DNA of 64,000 nt from Grimontia indica (GTDB lineage Bacteria > Pseudomonadota > Gammaproteobacteria > Enterobacterales > Vibrionaceae): contig NZ_ANFM02000042.1 in NCBI RefSeq assembly GCF_000333895.2, positions 1-64,000 on the forward strand, read 5' to 3'. The notes under the pieces were generated by a model, which was not told where the DNA came from, searched no databases, and was given only the letters and a program-made list of their open reading frames with translations. This document shows positions 45,562 to 52,846 of this stretch, one piece after another (within the stretch, counting starts at the first letter, position 1; each line of letters opens with the position of its first letter). Position numbers and translations under genes: made by a program.

Positions 45562-45576
45562 TCAAATGAGGACAAG

Positions 45577-45891
45577 ATGCAGTTAGATATAAATAAAGGA
45601 ACTGAAGAACAATTTGTCCAAGACTTGTTCTTGAATCAAAATCCCCCTTTTGTGGTTTCATTTACTCACTTGCCATACAGCGAACTAGCCGTTGGAGACT
45701 GCACTAGAGAGGTTCGCGTAACACTAAATAATGATTATTACATTTTCCAAGGTATGCACGGTTCGAATGGCCAGTGGAAGCTAACGAGTAAGGAAAATGC
45801 CGTTCAGTGGCTCGTGGAAGCTCTACTTCAAAATGTCAAAATATTGGGTTCACATGAGTCATGTTTGTATCGCATTAATCGTGAAAGCTAA
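45577..45891 (+). CDS. Cassette 6 hypothetical protein
   Basis: The 104-residue soluble protein (MQLDINKGTEEQFVQDLFLNQ...) has predicted mixed alpha/beta character and no signal or membrane segment. gaggacaag precedes the ATG. The stop overlaps the R'' site of attC 6. No family is recognised. Confidence 0.65.
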   Translation: MQLDINKGTEEQFVQDLFLNQNPPFVVSFTHLPYSELAVGDCTREVRVTLNNDYYIFQGMHGSNGQWKLTSKENAVQWLVEALLQNVKILGSHESCLYRINRES

Positions 45892-46010
45892 CAAAGGCTT
45901 AAAGGGGACTAAAAACGCTGGATCATTTTTTAGTCTTTTTGAATTTTGATGCTTAAGGTGGCTGTATTGCTCAAATCGTGTGTTTTTAGCCCCTTAAGCC
46001 GACGTTAGGC
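45886..46010 (+). repeat. attC site 6 (non-VCR type)
   Basis: Runs from agctaacaaaggcttaaagg to ccccttaagccgacgttaggc. The outer arms pair over a long stretch (ggcttaaaggggactaaaaac with gtttttagccccttaagcc). The sequence differs from the VCR-like sites around it. Cassette 6 starts gttagctt and ends aagctaac. Confidence 0.85.
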
Positions 46011-46067
46011 ACCTAGAAGTAGTTCATTAGTTACTTTTGGCAAAGGATATATTATTGGGAACAGTGC

Positions 46068-46736
46068 ATGAAAACAAAATTGTTTAATATTAAATATTGT
46101 GGTAGCTCATGGAAACTTCCGCGAAATTCTGAGAAAAAGAAGTCTGAGTTACTCGTTCCTACGTTATCAGCATATGCGATTGAGTTTTCGGAGCTAAGAA
46201 TCTTTGGCTTTTTTGAAGAAGGAACTCATAAAACATTAACACAAGATATAGATTACTTTATTAATGGTGATAGTATATTTATCGATTATTTTCACCCGGT
46301 GCATGTTACATATATCCAATTGATAGTGAATTATCATGGTATACGAGAGTATGAGTTATTGTTTCCAAAAGTCACGAACTTGGAGCTGAAATCAAGACTG
46401 GCTAAATTCTATCAAGAATCTGAAGCATCGTTTGAATCTCAGTCATGGCTTTGTTATTCACTAATGAATGCAGCTATATTTGAAGGTATGTTGATTTCAG
46501 TAATTGGCAAAGATTGTGGTTTTTATAATTTAATAGAGATGGCTAAAAATAAAGGATATATAAATAGCTTTGAGTCAGAATGTATTCATAACGCTAGAAA
46601 TAAAAGAAACTTGATACATGCAGGTAAGTTTAAAGCAGATTTCATCACTAGAGCAGAGGCAATGGATCTAAGAACCGTCATGGATAAATTGATATATGAT
46701 CTACAAGTTGAGTCAAGACAGGGACAGACACTCTAA
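46068..46736 (+). CDS. Cassette 7 hypothetical protein with HEPN-like C-terminus
   Basis: The 222-residue protein has a beta-rich N-terminal half (residues 1-110, possibly a separate ligand or substrate domain) and a helical C-terminal half (115-222). The latter contains NARNKRNLIHAGKF, near residues 182-195. That resembles the RN...H motif of HEPN/DUF4145-type domains, often found in RNases of defence and toxin systems. The match is by eye. The start ATG at 46068 is weakly supported by upstream sequence. Confidence 0.6.
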   Translation: MKTKLFNIKYCGSSWKLPRNSEKKKSELLVPTLSAYAIEFSELRIFGFFEEGTHKTLTQDIDYFINGDSIFIDYFHPVHVTYIQLIVNYHGIREYELLFPKVTNLELKSRLAKFYQESEASFESQSWLCYSLMNAAIFEGMLISVIGKDCGFYNLIEMAKNKGYINSFESECIHNARNKRNLIHAGKFKADFITRAEAMDLRTVMDKLIYDLQVESRQGQTL

Positions 46737-46937
46737 GAAAATAGGTTGTTTAAATCTAAAAATCTCATCAAACCCAATCCCAAACTCGATGCAAAACCAT
46801 GTGACTATCTTTGCTAAGTTGAATTGAATACGCATGGTTTTATCGAGTGATTTTGTCTTTACTGCCGCAGTTGAACTCACAAAATGGCGCGTTCGTTGGG
46901 TGTTGGCGGCAAAGCCGCGATAGTATGAATAATCAGC
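46737..46937 (+). other. Orphan piece of a former cassette
   Basis: Cassette 7 starts gttaggcacc, yet the attC that follows begins cagcggctaac, which does not complement it. Other cassettes here match. The 200 bases between the gene stop and the attC therefore probably belong to a second cassette joined by deletion. An antisense 79-codon frame in it has no clear ribosome site. Confidence 0.5.
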
Positions 46938-47054
46938 GGCTAACAAGGTCATGAACGGGACACCTTGCCAATCTCGAAGCGTTTAGAAAGTAGCGTGAAT
47001 AATAGGTTTAGTCAGGTTAAGTGCGGGAAAGTGCCCGTTATCACAGCGTTAACT
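46938..47054 (+). repeat. attC site 7 (second non-VCR type)
   Basis: Runs from ggctaacaaggtcatgaacg to gcccgttatcacagcgttaact. It shares its layout with attC 9 (gggac near the start, gcgtgaata or ttgtgaata in the middle, gcccgttat near the end) and not with the VCR-like sites. Confidence 0.8.
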
Positions 47055-47067
47055 AGCAAGGAAAGTT

Positions 47068-47739
47068 ATGGCAAAACTAGCAGGAATTTCTCTGCACTTA
47101 GATATCCCATTTCATGAGATAGAAGTTGGGGAAGCAGAACTCTATATTAAGCGTGTTGCTGAAAACTATGCAGACCTTCTGTTTGGAAATGATCTAAAGC
47201 TCAAAGTGAGAATTTATGAGGGTAGTATAAAGGTCTATTTGGGCATCATAGGTTCAATTTATTTAGCTATTGGTCAGTATGGTTCATTTCGTTCAGGTTG
47301 TGACTATTTAATTAAAGATGCGAAAATGTTCAAAGAGCTTGTGGTTAGCGAGTTAGTCAAGAATGGAGTCTCTGAACATGACATTGTGTCTAAGACCAAA
47401 GAGCATTGTGATCCAGATAAAATCCGTAGGGTCTTACTTGCAATTGAAAGGCTAGAGTCGAAACCAAATTTGTCTGGCTCTGAAACAGCAACAGAGTTAA
47501 GTAAAATCAAGACTTCAGTTCGTAACATCTGTAGAAATTTAAACGATAAAGATATAGGTCTATTTGCTTCTTCGCTGGACCCTAAGTATGTACCAGAAGA
47601 TCGCCCAATTCCCGAATTGGCAGAGCGGTATAGAATAATGGCACGTGAGGAAGAAATTGCGTATTTCCCTCCTAAAGGATCCAACGAAAAGCTAGTTAAC
47701 AAAGCGTTTAAGGCAGATTCCCAACGCTTGGCGCTCTGA
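47068..47739 (+). CDS. Cassette 8 hypothetical protein
   Basis: The 223-residue soluble protein (MAKLAGISLHLDIPFHEIEVG...) is preceded by caaggaaag before the ATG. A mixed alpha/beta N-terminal part is followed by a charged helical part with MAREEEIAYFPPKG near the end. No family is recognised. The last 13-14 residues, starting in KLVNKAFKADSQRLAL, are encoded by the attC, so recombination there would change its C-terminus. Confidence 0.68.
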   Translation: MAKLAGISLHLDIPFHEIEVGEAELYIKRVAENYADLLFGNDLKLKVRIYEGSIKVYLGIIGSIYLAIGQYGSFRSGCDYLIKDAKMFKELVVSELVKNGVSEHDIVSKTKEHCDPDKIRRVLLAIERLESKPNLSGSETATELSKIKTSVRNICRNLNDKDIGLFASSLDPKYVPEDRPIPELAERYRIMAREEEIAYFPPKGSNEKLVNKAFKADSQRLAL

Positions 47740-47813
47740 GTCCAAATTGGGTTAAGTGTATACGGTTTAAAGGTATAGGTTAGGTGGTAAGCGTTGCTCA
47801 CTACTTAACGCGG
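47694..47813 (+). repeat. attC site 8, left part (interrupted by an IS)
   Basis: VCR-like site from agttaacaaagcgtttaagg to cactacttaacgcgg. The expected final cgttagcc follows only after the IS, at 49174-49181. Cassette 8 starts gttaactagc and ends gctagttaac. Confidence 0.85.
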
Positions 47814-47829
47814 CTACATGGATTCCCCC

Positions 47830-48082
47830 GTTCGTCAAACATCCGCTAGACTTTTGAAGATGGGTTTTGGACTACCGCTCTGCATTCGGCCTTTCACTGA
47901 CTTACGTCATTGCCCTGATGACATTACGCGGTTGCAGTGCCCCTTTCTATTAAACAGATTGGCGTTAGAAGGCATCAACGTGCCCGCCGCATTAACAGGC
48001 TCTCTGCAAATGGTCTTAACCTATCCTCATCAGCTGCGTCTGCAATGACCAGGTTGGTGTGTTTCCCTGCGCCGCCTCTTAC
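47830..48082 (-). ncRNA. Candidate bridge RNA region of the IS1111-type element
   Basis: IS110-family elements express a structured bridge RNA from a non-coding end; in the IS1111 group it lies downstream of the recombinase gene, which is here. The 253 bases lack an ORF on the element's strand. They contain ggcgttag (47961-47968) and ttaacagg (47992-47999), both matching attC ends such as cttaacagggcgttag. Two target-matching strings about 23 bases apart are what a target-binding loop would show. RNA ends and fold were not computed. Confidence 0.55.
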
Positions 48083-49105
48083 TCAGGCGGCGTAGTCTTG
48101 ATATTCGGTTTGGTTGTGTAACAACGCCCAGATAATGCGGGTGTTCTTAGCTGCCAGTGCGACAATGGCTCGGTTCATCCCTCGTCGTTCGAGGACGTTT
48201 CTCCCCCAGACACTGAGCCTGTCCTGTTTTTCCCCTAGGTTGGTTATGACGGCTCTCGCGCCGTGAACTAACAAGGTTCGTAGATACTTGTCGCCCCGTT
48301 TACTAATGCGCCCAAGGCGAGGTTTACCGCCTGTTGAATACTGTTTCGGGATCAGTCCTAGCCAGGCGGTGACGTCTCTCCTTGAGTGGAACTGCTCACC
48401 TTTACCGATGGCAGCAATATTGGCTGTGGCGGTTTGAGGTCCGACGCCTCGGACGTTGAGGATACGCTGCGCATTAGGGCTGGCTTTGGTTACCATCTCA
48501 AAGCACTGGTCGGTGTCTTCGACACGTTGATTCAGTGTCTGTAAGTGCTCATAGCAATCCGCCAGGACAGCACGGGCGATATCGGGTAAGCCGTTTTCAG
48601 CGGCTTCGAGAATAAGAGGAATCTCGCGATGGAGAGCGGCACGTCCGGTTGGAATGACGATGCCAAACTCGGCGAGCAAAGCACGGATACGATTAATGAG
48701 GGCAGTCCGCTCCTGAACCCAATGCTCACGCATTCGGTGAATAGCAAGAATGGCTTGGCGTTCAGGTGATTTAACAGGAACAAACCGCGTATTGGGTCTT
48801 TGGACGGCTTCACAGATAGCAATGGCATCGTTAAGGTCATTCTTGCCTTTTGTGCGGTAGGGGCTGTCATACTTAGCCGCCATGATGCGGGTATCATGGC
48901 CTAATTGGGTGAACGCTCTGGCCCAATAATGCGCATCGCTACACGATTTAATGCCTATACGCATAGCTGGAATATTTGCTAATTTAGTCAGTAATTTAGC
49001 GCGTAATACAGATTTATGAAGGATGACCTTTCCCCGGTCATCAACCGCGTGCAATGAGAAGTGGTGTTTGACGAGGTCAACGCCACAAAAGAATATAGAA
49101 AACAT
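48083..49105 (-). CDS. IS110-family (IS1111 group) recombinase
   Basis: The 340-residue DEDD recombinase has an N-terminal RuvC-like domain (CGVDLVKHHFSLH, D10; KGKNDLNDAIAI, D90 and D93). Its C-terminal Transposase_20 helix-hairpin-helix region contains LNVRGVGPQTATANIAAIG and WLGLIPKQYSTGGKPRLGRISKRGDKYLRTLL. The second acidic residue of the DEDD set, normally E in an IGMEACGSAHYWAR-like stretch, is replaced by K53 (IGIKSCSDAHYWAR). The enzyme may therefore be inactive, though the frame is intact. Confidence 0.92.
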   Translation of the reverse strand: MFSIFFCGVDLVKHHFSLHAVDDRGKVILHKSVLRAKLLTKLANIPAMRIGIKSCSDAHYWARAFTQLGHDTRIMAAKYDSPYRTKGKNDLNDAIAICEAVQRPNTRFVPVKSPERQAILAIHRMREHWVQERTALINRIRALLAEFGIVIPTGRAALHREIPLILEAAENGLPDIARAVLADCYEHLQTLNQRVEDTDQCFEMVTKASPNAQRILNVRGVGPQTATANIAAIGKGEQFHSRRDVTAWLGLIPKQYSTGGKPRLGRISKRGDKYLRTLLVHGARAVITNLGEKQDRLSVWGRNVLERRGMNRAIVALAAKNTRIIWALLHNQTEYQDYAA

Positions 49106-49173
49106 GGTTACCTCCGGTATTTAACGCGACACCTAAGTGTGGCAAATCCTCGTGAGGGGGAATCCATGTCATT

Positions 49174-49181
49174 CGTTAGCC
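49174..49181 (+). repeat. attC site 8, right end
   Basis: cgttagcc completes the attC interrupted by the IS and is also the first base pairs of cassette 9, which ends gggctaac at 49720. Confidence 0.8.
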
Positions 49182-49206
49182 CAATATCAATCAAAGGAAT
49201 AAAATA

Positions 49207-49710
49207 TTGAAGAAAAAGTTAATTGCGGGTTTAGGACCATTTTCTGACTTTCTAGCATCTCTCTCCATAATTGCAGCTGCTTCATTGTTTGCCTTTGACT
49301 TTATTGAATCTAGAAAGTCTGATATTGAGGCAACTATTGTCCATGGTTCAAACAAGGAAGTAACTCTGTTTTTAAGTAATACTGGTGGGAAAGACATTGT
49401 TATAAAATCCGCATTCATGGTAGTCCCTTCTTATGAAATACACAATGAAATCAACTTAGGCGAAGTGGGAACTTTGATTAAGTCAGGCGAAACAATTGTG
49501 AAACGTTCTAAAGAGTCAAACCTTGCATCCTCAGTATTGCTAGAGTACGTAGCTCCAGACACTTTGGTACACAATCCTAACCAAGAGTATAGGGTTTCAG
49601 TTGCTAAAGTAGATTGCAGCCTTGAAATTAGCTACATAAATGTCGAGGGTAAGAAGTTTAAAAAAGAATTCAGCCATACGTGCTTTGGGGGAAGTGTTGG
49701 TTGGGGCTAG
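49207..49710 (+). CDS. Cassette 9 membrane-anchored hypothetical protein
   Basis: The 167-residue protein has one N-terminal membrane segment (FLASLSIIAAASLFAFDFI) after a basic start MKKK. A beta-rich domain follows (DIEATIVHGSNKEVTLFLSNTGGKDI..., immunoglobulin-like pattern) with two late cysteines (KVDCSLEI, HTCFGG). The start is TTG at 49207 with aaaggaataaaata upstream. The product resembles exported or membrane-tethered small cassette proteins. Function unknown. Confidence 0.65.
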   Translation: MKKKLIAGLGPFSDFLASLSIIAAASLFAFDFIESRKSDIEATIVHGSNKEVTLFLSNTGGKDIVIKSAFMVVPSYEIHNEINLGEVGTLIKSGETIVKRSKESNLASSVLLEYVAPDTLVHNPNQEYRVSVAKVDCSLEISYINVEGKKFKKEFSHTCFGGSVGWG

Positions 49711-49713
49711 TCG

Positions 49714-49835
49714 GGCTAACAAGGCTATAAACAGGGACGCTTTGTCAATGCGGTAGCTTTTCAACGTGTTGTGAATACAAAGGATTAAAGCAGTTTTGGG
49801 CGGTTTGGTAAGCGCCCGTTATTGCGACGTTATAT
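49714..49835 (+). repeat. attC site 9 (second non-VCR type)
   Basis: Runs from ggctaacaaggctataaac to gcccgttattgcgacgttatat. It is related to attC 7 in layout. Cassette 9 starts gttagccc and ends gggctaac. Confidence 0.8.
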
Positions 49836-49839
49836 TTAG

Positions 49840-50688
49840 ATGGAGAAAGTGGTGGAAACAACAAGTGCATTTTTGAAGGTGATATCATCTTTAACATCGG
49901 TGAAAACATCAATAAAATTTGTGATTATGGGTGTCCTTTGGATGTCATTTCCTGAGTTAACTCGATTGTTGGAAAAGATGGGGTTAACTTTGCCATTGGA
50001 AAATAGTGTTTCAACTTCGATAGTTGTTTTTGGCCTAGGTTCTATTCTCGGGGAAACTTTTTACTTTATTGCAAAAATAATGAAGAAGTATTCGTTTGAT
50101 ATAGTTAAAGAAAAAATTGAAAATGCACATAAGGAAAAAATAGAACAAGAAAAAAAGGAAAAATTTCTTAGTAACTTTACTGAAGTTTTCCAACACTTTG
50201 AGCCAAGATCCGTTTTTATGTTGCAGGAACTATCAAAAGGTCAGCAATCTTTTTCTCACGATCCAGAAGGAATTGCTATTTTGAATGGTCTCTTAGATTC
50301 AGGATATATTAGAAAGAGTATTGATGTTAACGAATATGAATCTGTATACAGGCTTAATCCTTACCTCAAGGGATTTTTAGAACAACACCTCCAAGATGAA
50401 CTGGCGTCTAGCCAAAATGCTTTAGATGAATGCTCGTCATCGACTAAAAATATGTTGTTTGAAGTGTTTAAAAATCCTCCATCTGAATTGTCATCAGAAG
50501 ACTATGACTCTTTGAAAAACTATTGTAAGCACCATTCAAGTATATTTAACTGCCACGAAATTCACGAAGATGGCGATTGGGAAAAGCCGGTTGTTTGCTA
50601 TCGATTCTATGTTCTTACTCGCTATAGAAGTTTTGTGAAGACAAAGTTCTTACTAGCTAATTTTGATATTGAAGTGCAAGCAACATAA
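49840..50688 (+). CDS. Cassette 10 SieB-like two-segment membrane protein
   Basis: The 282-residue protein has two N-terminal membrane segments (residues about 24-44 and 58-80) separated by LEKMGLTLPLENSVSTS. Then come a basic coiled-coil linker (KEKIENAHKEKIEQEKKEKF) and a soluble domain. The N-terminal layout, with LTRLLEKMGL between the segments, recalls the SieB superinfection-exclusion family. If correct, it is a candidate phage-exclusion protein carried on an integron cassette. The assignment is by pattern only. Start choice: ATG at 49840, or GTG at 49852 in the same frame. Confidence 0.6.
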   Translation: MEKVVETTSAFLKVISSLTSVKTSIKFVIMGVLWMSFPELTRLLEKMGLTLPLENSVSTSIVVFGLGSILGETFYFIAKIMKKYSFDIVKEKIENAHKEKIEQEKKEKFLSNFTEVFQHFEPRSVFMLQELSKGQQSFSHDPEGIAILNGLLDSGYIRKSIDVNEYESVYRLNPYLKGFLEQHLQDELASSQNALDECSSSTKNMLFEVFKNPPSELSSEDYDSLKNYCKHHSSIFNCHEIHEDGDWEKPVVCYRFYVLTRYRSFVKTKFLLANFDIEVQAT

Positions 50689-50715
50689 ATATAACAATCT
50701 GTTTAAGAGTGATTC
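50689..50715 (+). repeat. attC site 10, truncated
   Basis: atataacaatctgtttaagagtgattc matches the first 27 bases of a VCR-like attC (compare attC 2) and then stops where IS-like sequence begins. Cassette 10 starts gttatattta and ends taaatataac. Confidence 0.8.
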
Positions 50716-50742
50716 TGGACCTCCCCCGATTTAGTGGACACG
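50716..50742 (+). mobile_element. Relic of an IS3-like terminal inverted repeat
   Basis: tggacctcccccgatttagt followed by ggacacg has the form of an IS3-family end (TG start, CCCCC, then GTGGACAC). No transposase or second end is present nearby. It directly abuts the truncated attC 10. Confidence 0.5.
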
Positions 50743-50792
50743 CAAAACCCACACTCGCCATTTATAACAGACAGCTAGCAACTGGAGGGTAG

Positions 50793-51533
50793 ATGAACAT
50801 TGGCGCTCAGTTATTCGGCATTCCCGAAAAAGTCTTGAAAAGTGACTTGGCACACGTTCTTAAGTTTATAAGTGAAACTGGTTATGATGGCGTTGAATTA
50901 CCTTTCCTTCTAGAAGCCGAGAGAGAGCTTAATCAGTTTGGGTTAGATTGCGTTGGGGTGCATGTTGCGCCAGAACAACTGGTAAAACATGATGAGCTAA
51001 TAAGCTATTTAAGCCGGCATGAATGCCGAAACCTGTATGTTTCTGGTCCGTTAGGATGGCACGATAGAAGTCTGGGCAATTTCAAGGCTACATGTGGTTT
51101 ATTAAATCGTGTGGCCGAACTGTATGCCAAAGAAGGTATTAAAGTTCAATATCACAATCATGACTTTGAATTTTTAATAAACCGTGGCGAAACATCTACT
51201 CCTTTTTTAATACTTGAAAATGAGCTTTATTTTGAACATATAGATCTTTGTATTGATGTTGGTTGGCTTCATTTAGCTAACGTAAATATTAATGACTTTC
51301 TTCATGAACACAGAGACAAAGTATCACACCTACATTTAAGAGACTTTGCCAATGCAGAGTCTGTTGCTCTAGGCCAGGGAAGTGTTCCGTTGCCCGAAGT
51401 ATATGAACAACTTAGTGAACTTAATCGGCTTAAGTGGGTAGTCGTCGAGTTTGAGCCAACCTCGAATTTCAAAACGCTCTTTAAACAAAGTTGGCAGAAT
51501 TTAAACCTTCTACGCGAAAAAATTGCACAATAG
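50793..51533 (+). CDS. Sugar phosphate isomerase/epimerase-like TIM-barrel protein
   Basis: The 246-residue protein of the AP endonuclease 2-like TIM-barrel superfamily begins MNIGAQLFGIPEKVLK and has ISETGYDGVELPF. Typical metal ligands are visible in HNHDFEF (H, D), CIDVGWLHLANVN, HLHLRDF and VVEFEPTS. Such enzymes isomerise sugars or inositol derivatives; the substrate is unknown. aactggagggtag precedes the ATG. It is followed by a degenerate attC, so it is probably the last integron cassette. Confidence 0.8.
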   Translation: MNIGAQLFGIPEKVLKSDLAHVLKFISETGYDGVELPFLLEAERELNQFGLDCVGVHVAPEQLVKHDELISYLSRHECRNLYVSGPLGWHDRSLGNFKATCGLLNRVAELYAKEGIKVQYHNHDFEFLINRGETSTPFLILENELYFEHIDLCIDVGWLHLANVNINDFLHEHRDKVSHLHLRDFANAESVALGQGSVPLPEVYEQLSELNRLKWVVVEFEPTSNFKTLFKQSWQNLNLLREKIAQ

Positions 51534-51665
51534 ACTCTTCAGGCGGATTCGTAACGCTCGGCAATTTTAGCGTCAAATTGGGATTACGTGTTTAAGATGA
51601 TCAATTTTGGTTCGGTGAGGCGTCACTCGCCACTTGATCGGTTGCTCGCCTCTAGTTATCCGGCG
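51533..51665 (+). repeat. Degenerate attC site 11, apparent end of the array
   Basis: The left half keeps ttcaggcggattcgtaacgc and tcggcaattttag of a VCR-like site. The right half (gaggcgtcactcgccacttg) is changed, and the final core is reduced to gttatcc. It marks the likely edge of the cassette array. Confidence 0.6.
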
Positions 51666-51687
51666 CTGTAAGTAAGGAATACTTTAC

Positions 51688-52290
51688 GTGACAGAGATTC
51701 ATATTTTTAGACATGGTGAAACTGAATGGAACATTGAAGGCCGCATGCAGGGCTTCAAAGATTCGCCGCTTACGGAACTTGGAAAGGCTCAAGCTGTAGC
51801 TGCCCGAAAAAAGATAGAGCACCTAAACTTTGATGCTGTCTTTTGCTCAACAAGTTCGAGGGCTTCTGACACAGCAAAGATCTTAGTCAATGACGTAGAT
51901 ATCCCAATCTATGAGACCGATGAGCTAAGAGAGATCAATATGGGCTCTTGGGAAGGCATGAAACATAGTGATGTTAAAGAACAATTTGCAACGGACTATT
52001 ATGATTTCTGGAATCGACCTGGTTGCTTTCGAATGACAGGTGCAGAGTCTTTTCATGACTTAAAAGCTCGGTCTACCGCCTGTATTAAGAGAATTTCGCA
52101 AGAGCATAAAGGTAAAAAGATACTGGTCGTGTCACACGCGGCATTGATTAAAACATTGCTTACGAGTTTACAGTCGAAGCCCTTGGATGAGATATGGGAA
52201 GGGCCATTCGCTACCAACTTATCGCATAGCATAGTTATGGGGGGTGTTGGTTCGGAGTTAGTCGTTAAGCGGTTCTGTGACGAAATTTAG
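51688..52290 (+). CDS. Histidine phosphatase family protein
   Basis: The 200-residue protein starts MTEIHIFRHGETEWNIEGRMQG, the classic RHGETEWN motif. It has a phosphate-binding arginine in CSTSSRASDTA, the acid in DELREINMGSWEG and the second histidine in VVSHAALIKTLL. This is the cobalamin phosphatase/phosphoglycerate mutase-like group; substrate unknown. The start is GTG at 51688 after taaggaatacttta. It is not bounded by a recognisable attC downstream, so it lies just outside the array. Confidence 0.85.
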   Translation: MTEIHIFRHGETEWNIEGRMQGFKDSPLTELGKAQAVAARKKIEHLNFDAVFCSTSSRASDTAKILVNDVDIPIYETDELREINMGSWEGMKHSDVKEQFATDYYDFWNRPGCFRMTGAESFHDLKARSTACIKRISQEHKGKKILVVSHAALIKTLLTSLQSKPLDEIWEGPFATNLSHSIVMGGVGSELVVKRFCDEI

Positions 52291-52417
52291 TTATTCGAGC
52301 AAACACGAAATTAGCTTGAACAAAGTACTGTGCATCGGTAAATGCCTTGCTGCGCTCCCGGTTTCTTGGCGGGCGCAGCGTCATCACTTATAAACTCATC
52401 ACCTATACAGAAATCAA

Positions 52418-52846
52418 ATGAAAGAATATTGGAACCCGATGGTACCGGAGCTATCAGTATCGGACTTTGCTAAATCCCTACATTTCTATTGCGAAATCCT
52501 CGGCTTCAAAGTTAGAAGCCAAAGGAAAAATCCTGACTTTGTCTACCTTGAACTTGAACTGGTTCAAATCATGTTGGAGCAAATCCATGACAAAGCGTGG
52601 GTGACCGGTGAACTTAGTGCTCCACTAGGCAGGGGAGTGAACTTCCAAATTGAGCTCTCAGATATTTCCCCAGTTTATGAACGTATTCAGGCTGCAAACA
52701 TCAAGCTCTTTAGAGAGCAAAAAGAGACATGGTACGAGGTGGACGAGTCTTTGTCGGGGCAAAGAGAATTTTTGGTGCAGGATCCTGATGGTTACCTGTT
52801 AAGGTTTTCGCAGTACTTAGGGGAAAAAGAAATACAAAACACGTAA
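52418..52846 (+). CDS. VOC-family (bleomycin resistance-like) protein
   Basis: The 142-residue protein has the paired beta-alpha-beta-beta-beta modules of the VOC fold. Start MVPELSVSDFAKSLHFYCEILGFKV; end REFLVQDPDGYLLRFSQYLG. The length and lack of an obvious full metal-ligand set fit the drug-binding Ble-type branch rather than glyoxalase I. No resistance can be claimed from sequence. Confidence 0.75.
   Translation: MKEYWNPMVPELSVSDFAKSLHFYCEILGFKVRSQRKNPDFVYLELELVQIMLEQIHDKAWVTGELSAPLGRGVNFQIELSDISPVYERIQAANIKLFREQKETWYEVDESLSGQREFLVQDPDGYLLRFSQYLGEKEIQNT

Larger units (their letters stand above)
47814..49173 (-). mobile_element. IS110-family (IS1111 group) element inserted in an attC
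   Basis: A 1360-base element with subterminal 12-base perfect inverted repeats, atggattccccc at 47818-47829 and gggggaatccat at 49156-49167, plus a few bases outside each repeat. No target duplication is seen. It sits in the 3' core of attC 8 and leaves ...cttaacgcgg on one side and cgttagcc on the other. Joined, they restore an attC end with the same five-base spacing as neighbouring sites. Exact borders could shift 3 bases left. Targeting of attC is known for the IS1111-attC subgroup. Confidence 0.88.

Noticed and set aside
46713-46952. A 79-codon minus-strand frame running into attC 7
   Set aside because: No ribosome site, starts inside an attC and lies antisense to cassette direction; kept only as a hint of a former cassette.
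40900-51700. CRISPR array
   Set aside because: The repeats are about 120 bases, imperfectly palindromic and of variable sequence and spacing, which is attC and not CRISPR.
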